From: Haloplasma contractile SSD-17B
Lineage (GTDB): Bacteria > Bacillota_I > Bacilli_A > Haloplasmatales > Haloplasmataceae
Assembly (NCBI RefSeq): GCF_000215935.2
Contig: NZ_AFNU02000002.1
Coordinates: 408,487 to 472,486 of the forward strand
Length of the DNA stretch: 64,000 nt
Direction of reading: 5' to 3'
The notes below the pieces were generated by a model. That model made no database searches and was not told the origin of the DNA. It worked only from the letters and a program-made list of their open reading frames with translations. Of the stretch, positions 9,758 to 18,846 are shown piece by piece. Each line of letters begins with the position of its first letter. The stretch's first letter is position 1. Both the position numbers and the translations under genes were made by a program.

Positions 9758-10365
9758 CTCTTGTGTGCAGTAATCTGAATCAATCTAAAACTACAATGTG
9801 CTGCCCCCTTCCCTCCATATGCTTTCACATACATCTACGGTAATATGAGACAGTCCGACTTCCTAAACAATGTTTGCTAGACTCGTTGCTATCCTTGCCT
9901 TTGCATACAAACATTTATTGTTGTTCCTTTTCTAGAGAGGATACTCTTATACCAATTCACGACTGGTTGCCGTAAGAAATGTTTGATTGTTTAGGATCTC
10001 TCATGTTCCATTATCATAACGGTATCAAACTCGCCAGGTCTTACAACCCCGGGAAAGTTGATTACATCTCACCTTTACGATGTAATCAATGTTGTCTTCT
10101 GATTCTCCAAAACCATCGACCTTTCCAATTTTCGGCCTTTCGAGGCTAACAACTTCAGTATACACTTCCGGCTTGAATGTTCCTTTGATTACGCTTAAAC
10201 CTAACATTACTGCTTCGGCTCCAAATCTAAGTACTAGTTGTTGGTTAGACTTTACTAGGTGGGATTCACACCCACTATATGATAACAGCTTACAAATTTA
10301 GAGTAATATTACTCTAAAAGTGAAACGAAGAAGCCTAGTATGACTTCTTCGTTTACATGACGCAC

Positions 10366-10380
10366 TGGAGATGGCGGGAG
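10366..10380. repeat. 15-bp copy of the ssrA 3' end at the intron exon
   Basis: TGGAGATGGCGGGAG is identical to 26564-26578 within ssrA (minus strand CTCCCGCCATCTCCA). It forms the 5' exon of intron copy 2; the missing CCA is on the far side of the intron. It looks like an old attachment-site duplicate from integration at ssrA. Confidence 0.7.
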
Positions 10381-10805
10381 AATGGTTCTATGCACAATAA
10401 AATGCACAATTTCATTATCTAATTATAGGAACATGTAGATAAATTATTAAGTGACATAAATAAAACCTCTACTTCAGTTTGCTATATATCTTATATGAAA
10501 CAAATGAACTAACTATCTTACCAATTCTTTCTTTAACAGGATTGATCAAAAAATTATTTTTTAACTAAAGTCTATGTGATGTTTCATTATTAATATTACA
10601 ATATACTCTAACTTGATATTAACCATTTTCTTTGGCAGTTTTAATTACTCGCTCTATTAGTCTACTTCCTAAACTCTGTTTAAGAAGTTCAAAAAACTCA
10701 ATTGTATTCTATTTTAAAAATGTATATTTCGTTTCTTTAGTTATCATTATTAATGAGGAAAGGCCGATAACTGTTTTTAAGTTTTTTCACGTTTGCTGGG
10801 ATTAA
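10381..10805. other. Gene-free stretch
   Basis: AT-rich spacer between the intron and the SIR2 gene. I see no coding frame and no strong terminator. Confidence 0.5.
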
Positions 10806-13800
10806 TTAACTTTTTATCATCATCTGATATATATTAAATAGTCTCTTTAATTGCCATTGGCTCAATGAATTTTCTTTAAATGCTTTTTCAACAAATTCTA
10901 TTATTATTTGCTTTTGTATTTTACACATTTTAAATTTTTCATACAGGTTGTCAGAATAATTTAACAACCATTTTAACTCAAAAGTATCTACCTTAAACTC
11001 TGAAGGACATAATAAGAAATCATATTCCTTACAAATGCCACGATACTTTTCCGTAATAGAAGAGGGAAAATTGCGCATATACATATAAGCTGCAACTTTT
11101 CCGATATGATCTTCTGTACTTGGAATTGAATATTTTTCTATTCCACGTTCTTTGTTATCTTGTTTTTCTTTAACCTGTTCTTCCAAATATGTTTCAACTA
11201 ATTGAAATTCATCACAGGTCTTTGGCAGATTTCCAGAATAACCTAATGGCATTAACTGAAAAACATTATCTACTGAATACATAGGATTTATAATCTGTTT
11301 AGCCTCGTCATTCACTAAAGGATAAATATATTTCAAACAGGACTCAACGCAAGCTAAATTGTCCTTGTTATCAATAATAAGTTCAGAAATTGCATCCTTG
11401 CTAAATTTATCTACTTTGTCTATATCCAATAAAAATTGAGCAATCATTGAAATATCTGAGATTGCATTGTCATTTGCTTTTGAAGGGATTTGATTTTTTA
11501 ACACAGGTATGATTTTTTTAAGTAACCATTCTTCAATAATTAGAGAGGATCTCTCTACCTTTGCTGTTTGTATCCATTTATTTATTATTCTTATCCTATT
11601 AGAAATATCAAAATATCCATCTTCAATATTTATAATAAATTGAACAGCATCTAATTTACATTCATTACTAATTACAAAGTAAGGAGCAATAGAAAGAAGT
11701 ATTTTAATTTCTTCACTATATGATTTCCAAAGAAATATCTCTCCTCCTTTTAAAGTTTCTCCAAACGTACTTTTATAGGTTTCGAGTTGTAACATTATAT
11801 AAATTTCCAACTCATAACTTTCATCAAATGGTAGAATTCTTAAATCGATTTTATTTTCAAGATAATTAATATCATCTTTTTTAAAATTCTTAGAAATCAG
11901 AATTATATCTGTAAGAGTAAACTTACTACGAGAATTTGATATTATTCCAAATTCTTCACGATTAATTTTAGATACTTCTTTATAATATGCTTCCAACCAC
12001 GATATCATTGCAGTTTTTATGTAGAGTTTATTCTCATTAAACCCTGCAAATAAAATCATGTTATCATAGATAAATTTTGTTGTTTCTAACATAGTTAGTT
12101 TAACCTTATCAAACTTAGATACTCCAAAATACATCGTATTTTTTTGAAGTGACTTTGCTACTTCATACTTTTCTTTTGTAAGTTCATAGTATTTATCTAT
12201 AAAGCAGTTACGTTTAGAAAAATGACTTAAGGTTGTGTATTGAGCTTTAAAAGCATATGGTAGTTCAGAAAACTGCGTTTTTAATTGGTGATTTCCCATT
12301 TCGTAATTTAAATGTTCAATAAAAACATCATCAAATATTTTTAACTCTTTTCCGAAATTAGATACCCCTTTAATCCCTGTAGATTGGTATATCCTTTGTT
12401 TAATAATTGAGAACAGATAATGTCTGTTAATCTGTGAAAAGTAATATATATCCCACTCTCCTGCTTCTTTTGTTTCCTTAAGAATATTAGTATACAAACT
12501 ATAACTTTCTTTATAATTTCCTAAATGTGCTAAATAATATGCTTTTTTATAGTTGTCTTTTGTAGTAAAGTATTCAACATTACAAAATTCTCTCATATAT
12601 TCATGATGCGATGAAAAAGCAGGATTTTCTATGTTAATATCAGGCCAGATAAAACTATCCTTACTTTCTATTCCTTTGACTTCAGCTTTATCAAGGAACT
12701 TCTTTACAGTAATATATCTATCCTCATCGATAAATTTATATTCTTCTTCGCGTTCCCAAAAATCTTCAAAAAAATCTAATCGTACATTGTAAACTGTTCT
12801 TAGTTGATTGTTTTCATCAAATACTGTCTCATGAGTTTTTGTCTTGTTAATAATTTTCCATTGATTATTTAATTCGTACTCTCCTCTGAATAGACTATTA
12901 AAATCCTCACGTCTAATATAATCCAAATTCTTCAGACCGACTGTTTTTTCATACATATATTCTAATTTGTGCATTCTATCTGCTAAATCAGCGTCATTAT
13001 TATATGTAAGTATGGTTTGCAATACGGAGCGATACTTGACCAGATAATCTGTATCACTTGTGTAATCATTACAGTCAAGAACTCTTAATCCACGACCTTC
13101 TTGATATGAAAGTTCAATATCACTTAACCTTTCTCCAGTATGTATAAAAATTGGCATTACAAAGGAATCCGACTGTACATTTTTGACCCAATTTAAGATC
13201 AACTTAATATTGTAATCATTCAAGGCATAACCAACGAATAAAACAAGATTAGTTGCAAATATCGTTTTGACCAAGTTATCAATTAGTAAATACTTATTTT
13301 CATAGTCTAAGTAATCTTGCTCTTTCAACACAAATTCATCAGAAAAATCACCATGCACTTTTAATATATAATTTGAAGTTTCAGCCCCAGCAACTACTTT
13401 ATTTGAATTTAAAACACTAAAATTCCGCCCAAATTTAATAGCAGTCTCTTCAAGCAATGTATCATAATTGGTAGTCAGCATATGATTTGGATGTAATGAC
13501 AATATTAAGTCATGTATCTCATTTGGGGTACAGTTATTTTTGAAACTATTATCAACTTTTTTTCTATAAATATCCTCCCCTTTATTAAGATAATACATCT
13601 GCGGAATCTTTAATAATTCATCTGGCGAAAAATCCGCATCTTCATTATAATCTTTCTTATATAAGTATCCTATTTCATCTGCCATATCCTGCACTAATCC
13701 GCGCCAAGAAGGAAAACCTGATAATCTTGAAATACCAGCTCCAACGAATACAGATAATTTTCCTAATCCTGAATAACGTTTAATATCTTCGAGTATGTCT

Positions 13801-13811
13801 ATGTTTTTCAT
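10806..13811 (-). CDS. DSR2-like SIR2-domain anti-phage protein
   Basis: 1,001 residues, almost the length of DSR2 (defence-associated sirtuin 2, about 1,005). The N-terminal SIR2 NADase domain (about 15-280) has FVGAGISRLSGFPSW (20-36), TTNYDT with Asn115, and KVHGDF with His153, followed by LFVGYALNDYNIKLILNW. Asn and His are the residues needed for NAD+ cleavage in this family. The long helical C-terminal region keeps a DSR2-like stretch (KKAYYLAHLGNYKESYSLY, then YYFSQINRH). Known DSR2 is a single-gene abortive-infection system that depletes NAD+ when it binds a phage tail-tube protein. ATG start with GGGAGG. It stands alone on the minus strand, next to a decayed gene and upstream of CBASS in the same island. 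Confidence 0.85.
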   Translation of the reverse strand: MKNIDILEDIKRYSGLGKLSVFVGAGISRLSGFPSWRGLVQDMADEIGYLYKKDYNEDADFSPDELLKIPQMYYLNKGEDIYRKKVDNSFKNNCTPNEIHDLILSLHPNHMLTTNYDTLLEETAIKFGRNFSVLNSNKVVAGAETSNYILKVHGDFSDEFVLKEQDYLDYENKYLLIDNLVKTIFATNLVLFVGYALNDYNIKLILNWVKNVQSDSFVMPIFIHTGERLSDIELSYQEGRGLRVLDCNDYTSDTDYLVKYRSVLQTILTYNNDADLADRMHKLEYMYEKTVGLKNLDYIRREDFNSLFRGEYELNNQWKIINKTKTHETVFDENNQLRTVYNVRLDFFEDFWEREEEYKFIDEDRYITVKKFLDKAEVKGIESKDSFIWPDINIENPAFSSHHEYMREFCNVEYFTTKDNYKKAYYLAHLGNYKESYSLYTNILKETKEAGEWDIYYFSQINRHYLFSIIKQRIYQSTGIKGVSNFGKELKIFDDVFIEHLNYEMGNHQLKTQFSELPYAFKAQYTTLSHFSKRNCFIDKYYELTKEKYEVAKSLQKNTMYFGVSKFDKVKLTMLETTKFIYDNMILFAGFNENKLYIKTAMISWLEAYYKEVSKINREEFGIISNSRSKFTLTDIILISKNFKKDDINYLENKIDLRILPFDESYELEIYIMLQLETYKSTFGETLKGGEIFLWKSYSEEIKILLSIAPYFVISNECKLDAVQFIINIEDGYFDISNRIRIINKWIQTAKVERSSLIIEEWLLKKIIPVLKNQIPSKANDNAISDISMIAQFLLDIDKVDKFSKDAISELIIDNKDNLACVESCLKYIYPLVNDEAKQIINPMYSVDNVFQLMPLGYSGNLPKTCDEFQLVETYLEEQVKEKQDNKERGIEKYSIPSTEDHIGKVAAYMYMRNFPSSITEKYRGICKEYDFLLCPSEFKVDTFELKWLLNYSDNLYEKFKMCKIQKQIIIEFVEKAFKENSLSQWQLKRLFNIYQMMIKS

Positions 13812-14205
13812 ATTGACCTCCCATGCTTATAATATAAGCCTAAACTAATTTTATATATCACAGAATACAAATAGCATCGGTTAGAATGTGGTCTTGTAAG
13901 TAATTGTCAAATCAAATCTGCATCCCCCAACAGACACTTCAGCATAAAGCCAGTATTCCATAAAAAGCCTGTGCATGATTATTAAAATAACTATTAATCA
14001 CTCGTCTGAAGCTTTTTATTTGTAATCAATATTTTTATTTTTTTCTAAGTTCAAGTTCTGTATTAGATTTTAATCACAACATTATAATCTTAACTATAAA
14101 TGTTTATGACCTTGAATGTTATATTATATACTGAATCATTTTTATCTGCCATATATATATACAGATATACCAACATTTAATAAAGTATTATTCATTCTAA
14201 GTATA
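13812..14205. other. Gene-free stretch
   Basis: About 390 bp without a credible frame; it should hold the promoter of the SIR2 gene, but no clear -35/-10 pair stands out. Confidence 0.5.
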
Positions 14206-16704
14206 TTATAATGTCTCTTTAACTTCTATACATAAACCATTAAAATCATCTGATAGAGTAAATTCAAATCTTTCTAGTATTTTTATAATCACCTTCTGAT
14301 TAATATATTGTGACTGTGCTTCCTTATCTCCTTTATCGAGTAACCACTTAGGAGAATTACTTAGTATTTCTTTTTCTTTTTCAGAACCTTTATAAATTTC
14401 TTCTATATTTACATACAAATACCCTAGTAACAGATCAAGTCTATTAGATGTCAATTGGGTATATTGAATAATACTTCCTAATTTTGATGTATCTATTACT
14501 AATAAATTAGCTTCTTTTTCATTAGTTAAAACTTCATAAACTGGAATTTTATGCTTATTTATTTTATATACACCTACTAATTCTTTTGAATATCTTCGTT
14601 TTAATTCTTTTGGAAAATCTTTATGCCATTCTGGTAGATAATGATTAAAATCAAAATCATCTTCTATAGTAAAAGGTATTGCATGATTTACACCTATGAT
14701 AATAATATTTGTTAAATCATCTAGTGATTCAAGATATGAGTTTAACTGTATTAGGTCTATTTTATAACTATTTTTTATTAAACTATTCACTATGACATTA
14801 TTTTCACCTAATACTAAATTAAGTCCAAAATCAAAACTGTTCTCTAACCCAGAGTAATGAACATGAGGTTCTACTTCATCATTTAAAAATGGCCCTTTAT
14901 CAAAAAAAGTATTAATACCAAATTTATTATCTAAGTCGCTAGAGCTATCTTTAAACAATATTAGTTTGTAATTATCTAAAATACTTCGCATTCCTTTTGC
15001 ATTTTTAATATTTGTTTTTAAATTCTCCTTAAATAGTTGTATCTTTAGTTCTGATACCCTAGCACTTTCCCTTATTTGAAGTTCATAATTCTCCTGTCTA
15101 TCTTTGGCTGCTTTTAGTAATTTTGAAAGTATTTCTACCTTATCACAAGCATTTTCAGATAAAATATCGTTCCAATCCTCTTTTTTGTCTTTTATTGACT
15201 TAACAACATTCATCATATCTCGGGAACCATTTACCAATGACGCTAACTCTGATGAGTGAGGGATTTCAAGCTTTTGAATATAATTATTCGATTTACCTTC
15301 TAAGATTCTAAGTAATTGAACTATATATAATGCTTCTAACTTCTCAAGAGTGTTAATATTATGAAAACCATCTGAATAATCTTGTTTTTCTATTAAGTCC
15401 CATTCATCCCATCCCCAATCTCTTGTTACATTATGAGTATGATTATTTATAAAATTATTCGTTAAAGTATCTACTCTTTCCGGCAGTCTATTAAGTACAT
15501 TGTTTAAAAATTCTATATTATGACTATCTTTGCTCACTCTAAATTTATATAGAATCCAACTTCCTAAACCAAATATAACCTGCATCCTAAACTTTTCAAT
15601 TTGTTCATATAGACTTTCTTTGTCAGATACACTATTTCTTATGCTATTGAAAATTTCAAACATTTTATTTAAAAATAAATTAAAGTTTTCAATATCCTTC
15701 CCATCATAACTGTGTTTTAATAAATTTTGAAATAATTTAAAAATATAATAAGCGTAATCTTCTATTTCTGACTTAGGAATAGTCTCACGTTCATACTTCG
15801 GTATTAATATAAAATTTGCTAATTCGTACATATACCTCCAACTTCTATCTATTAAAAACACCTTTATATCATTTCGTTCTTCATTTAACTCAAGACTTTT
15901 TTTATACAAATATTCTGGATATAAGATAAACGATTGAAATATTAGATGATCTCTATTTTCTATCGATAGTCTTAATAAATCAATTGGAATATAGGCTACT
16001 TCTTTAATAATGTATTTATTATTAGAGTTTAATGCCGTAGTAAATATATAGTAATAATCTTTCTCAATCCACTCTAGAGGTTTAAAACTATGAGATAATA
16101 ATATTGACGATTTTTCATTTTCTGCAGCTTTTTTCGAGAATCCACCTCCATGCTCATTTAAATATAAATATAGTTCTTTAACTAAACCAAAATATAATTC
16201 CAAAGTTTGGTTTAATTGGTCTAAACTTTCACCTTTAATTTGTTTTATACATCTTTCCTTTAACTTAGATATCTCAAAACGCGCCTCATCTTCATACTTA
16301 CCTAAGTCGTCAATAATAAAAATATTTTTAATCCGTCGCTCTATTTTAATTTTACTTAAAAAATTTGGGTTATCCTCTAATATATCTTTTCGAATCTTAA
16401 TTAATGCTGTATTACTTGTTGCTTGTGTAAAAGGTAAGATTGGTATAAAGATAATTGGGGTACTATTATTTTCAATGTGAGCATTAGTGATTGTTGTTTT
16501 AGAATTATTTTGATATTTTGAAATGTCAGTATTTTGAAGAGATAAAATCAGATAAAAGTGGTATTGTAGCAGATATTAACATTTTACAATTAGAAAAGCT
16601 TATTAACCAACAACGTATCTGTTACTTGAAAAAGGACTTATTGATAAAATATTATCATACTTGTTATTTAAGGTCCTCTCTACTTGTATAAGACTATTCG
16701 TCAT
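14206..16704 (-). pseudogene. Large cytosolic part of a decayed unknown gene
   Basis: The longest frame from a formal start (TTG at 16203) gives 665 residues. The same frame is open about 125 codons further up with no ATG, GTG or TTG. Beyond that come three in-frame stops (16576-16605), then 33 more codons back to an ATG at 16704. Two compensating one-base shifts would bypass the stops. The product is helical and Lys/Glu-rich, with W-rich NVTRDWGWDEWDLIE and an alpha/beta C-terminal part (LTNIIIIGVNHAIPF). I do not recognise a family. Its upstream neighbour (16728-17373) may be the membrane N-terminus of the same original protein. Possibly a defence gene by location only. Confidence 0.6.
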
Positions 16705-16727
16705 AATTCTTTTTCTTACTTCTCTAT

Positions 16728-17373
16728 CTATAATTTTATGTAATTTGATTTAAGAATAACAAAAAAAACATTTAACTTTTCTTTTTCCAAAGCACTTGAG
16801 CGGATTAAAATCTCTATAACATGTCCAATAGAATAAATAGTTGCCAGGCCAAGAAGAATGATTTCTAATATTATTATAACGTTAAGATATTTAAACAATA
16901 ACCCAACCATTAATATAATAAATATTGCAATCTGACTAGTTAATAATAAAGAAAATTTACTTTTATACAAAAGAACCTTGCCTCGTTCAGGATCATCCTT
17001 ATCCATCAAACTCTGTGCAACAAAGAATGCTAACCCAATTGAAACAGCTCCCAGTCCAGCAGTTACTGCTATTAGGTTTTGGTAAACCGTTGATTTTCCC
17101 TTTATTATAGGTAATTTGATATTTGGAATATAATAATTAGTATTAGCAACGTTTACTTGTGGTATTTCTTTTACTAATGATACAGCGCATATTATTACAA
17201 AAAATAAAATTAGCTTTATCAGCGTACTATTTGAAGGTATCCATAATTGATTCCGCTTCTTTTTAAGTCTGTTTATATACTTTTTTCCTTTTATTATTTC
17301 GTTTTTTTGCAACTTTACTTAAAGTTGTTTTTTTATTATATATAAAATGTACTTTTCTAATATATTTAAACAT
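16728..17373 (-). pseudogene. Four-TM N-terminal part of the decayed gene
   Basis: The frame listed from a TTG at 17312 encodes 194 residues with four membrane segments (about 30-47, 80-98, 120-138, 142-166). The TTG has no ribosome site. A strong GAGAGGAG site and ATG lie upstream at 17373 in another frame (MFKYIRKVHFIYNKKTTLSK...), which joins this one if the A7 run near 17305 is one base off. At the other end, another one-base shift just before the stop (16728) would read on into the ATG at 16704 and the large helical region. I therefore infer one original gene of about 3.1 kb encoding a membrane-anchored protein, now frameshifted (or affected by homopolymer sequencing errors). Confidence 0.6.
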
Positions 17374-17739
17374 TATAAGTTTCTCCTCTCTGGAACTTAG
17401 TTCAGTGCTCTTTTAATAAAAAAAGCACTATCTTCCGATAATACTTTTTACGCTACTTTAACATTTACCTATCACCTGTGCGTTACGTAATGAGGGTACT
17501 ATCTTCATTACATCATCTCTTTGAATGCAATGTTTTTTATTCTGTCTTTAATTTAGTGCTTATTTTATATGCTTACATGCAAATTCACTAATATTCTCAT
17601 GTAGTAAAATGAACCTTAGCTCCATATTTCTTAAGTATAATACATATTTATGGAAAAATGTTTCTTCAGTTGGTATTAATAGAGGACCACTGCTATACCT
17701 GATAATTTAAGCTAACATGTTAAATAGTAGTATTAATAG
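17374..17739. other. Intergenic region with hairpin
   Basis: No gene. The strong ribosome site of the decayed membrane gene is at 17381-17389, and an imperfect hairpin AGTGCT...AGCACT spans 17404-17429 just upstream of it on the minus strand. The remainder looks like spacer. Confidence 0.45.
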
Positions 17740-18573
17740 TTAATTATCCAATCCATAAAAGTATGAAGTTTCACTAGTTGGCCTTCTATATCCCAACCCT
17801 GCCTTTTTATTCATTTGTTTATATGTTATAAAACCATCAATGTAATCTTTAAATAATATTCTTAAATCATCTGACAACTTTATGCTATAATTACCATTCC
17901 TATTATCTTCCTTTATCCATGCTGTAAGTTTTTTTACATCTAATACCCTCTGGTATTTTTTACTATAACCATTAAGAATTCCATGCGACTTAATCCCGTT
18001 CAGATTTTTATCATATATAGCTAAATGCGATAGGAATTCTTCTATAGTATAAGCCTTTCCAATTAAATTTCTAAATCCCCATGAATCTTCACACTCTACA
18101 ATTTTAATAACATACTTATCATTAATATGAAGAAATAATTCTATATTTTCAACGCCTATTAGATTCTTTAATACTCTTTTAGAACGATACCAGTAGAATT
18201 TTTTAATAGTTTCTGTATCAATTTCAGTGTGAGCTCGAATTTGATTATCAAGAAGTCCAAAACTTTGACTTGGCATATAAATATCTTTTCCATAACAATC
18301 AAAAACCCAAATAATTTTTCGTGAGCAACGTAAATAAAATTGATTTCTTTTTGATAATTCTTTTGCAGTTATGGAACTATGCTGAAATTCAATTACTGTA
18401 TCATTAATTCCAACATCAGCAATATGTTTTGATTCTTTTGATATTTTTATTACTTCTCTGTTATCAATAGGGAAAATTGATTGCCAGTTTTTATGCCATT
18501 CAGATTTTTCCTTATACCACGGATCACAAGTAGTCTTAATATGTGAAAAATGGTGGGCATTAACTGTTCCCAA
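17740..18573 (-). CDS. CoiA-like protein (competence/nuclease-like family)
   Basis: 277 residues from a TTG at 18573. Family features include HHFSHIKTTCDPW, the restriction-nuclease-like core with EWHKNW, HIADVGINDTVIEFQHSSIT (Asp, Glu and Gln of a PD-(D/E)XK-type site) and IIWVFDC. The same frame continues upstream of the TTG and encodes a zinc-ribbon-like FCPSCGSKLKRR about 14 codons earlier, which is normal for CoiA, so the true N-terminus lies near 18,650-18,725. That stretch holds A7 and G7 runs, so a frameshift or sequencing error at the start is likely. CoiA proteins act on DNA during competence; island CoiA-like proteins of unknown role also exist. Confidence 0.75.
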   Translation of the reverse strand: MGTVNAHHFSHIKTTCDPWYKEKSEWHKNWQSIFPIDNREVIKISKESKHIADVGINDTVIEFQHSSITAKELSKRNQFYLRCSRKIIWVFDCYGKDIYMPSQSFGLLDNQIRAHTEIDTETIKKFYWYRSKRVLKNLIGVENIELFLHINDKYVIKIVECEDSWGFRNLIGKAYTIEEFLSHLAIYDKNLNGIKSHGILNGYSKKYQRVLDVKKLTAWIKEDNRNGNYSIKLSDDLRILFKDYIDGFITYKQMNKKAGLGYRRPTSETSYFYGLDN

Positions 18574-18846
18574 CCTTCTTTTAAGTTTAGAACCACATGA
18601 TGGACAAAAATAGTCTTCTTTTTCGGTTGAATTCCATATTTCTACTTTTTTATTATTTTTATTGATTGCATGGTAAATACTAACCCCCCCCTTTTTTTTG
18701 ATGCTCTTTTATAAACTATTATCACGATAGAGCCGCAGTATCTGAAATAGTTCTGTCTTCATTATGATTCAATTTCACCTTAAATAATTGTAGTTGTATC
18801 AGTTAATCTATGACCCATTTTTATCATGATAATTAAATTAGTTTTA

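Larger units (their letters stand above)
8361..10365 (-). mobile_element. Group II intron, copy 2 (apparently complete)
   Basis: 2,005 nt from GTGCGTC (10365) to CTACTCGAC (8361). The 5' about 600 nt is structured RNA, the ORF at 8450-9757 sits in domain IV, and a full domain V is present at 8400-8432, followed by a domain VI-like segment. Joining the exons on the minus strand gives CTCCA|CCATATTATCC, which is exactly the uninterrupted sequence at 26,265-26,277; this fixes both intron ends. The insertion lies between the A and the CCA of an ssrA 3'-end-like sequence. Confidence 0.9.

Noticed and set aside
10806..13811. Thoeris ThsA or a SIR2-STING/SIR2-Ago type system
   Set aside because: No SLOG, STING, TIR or Argonaute domain or partner gene; length and C-terminal sequence fit DSR2.
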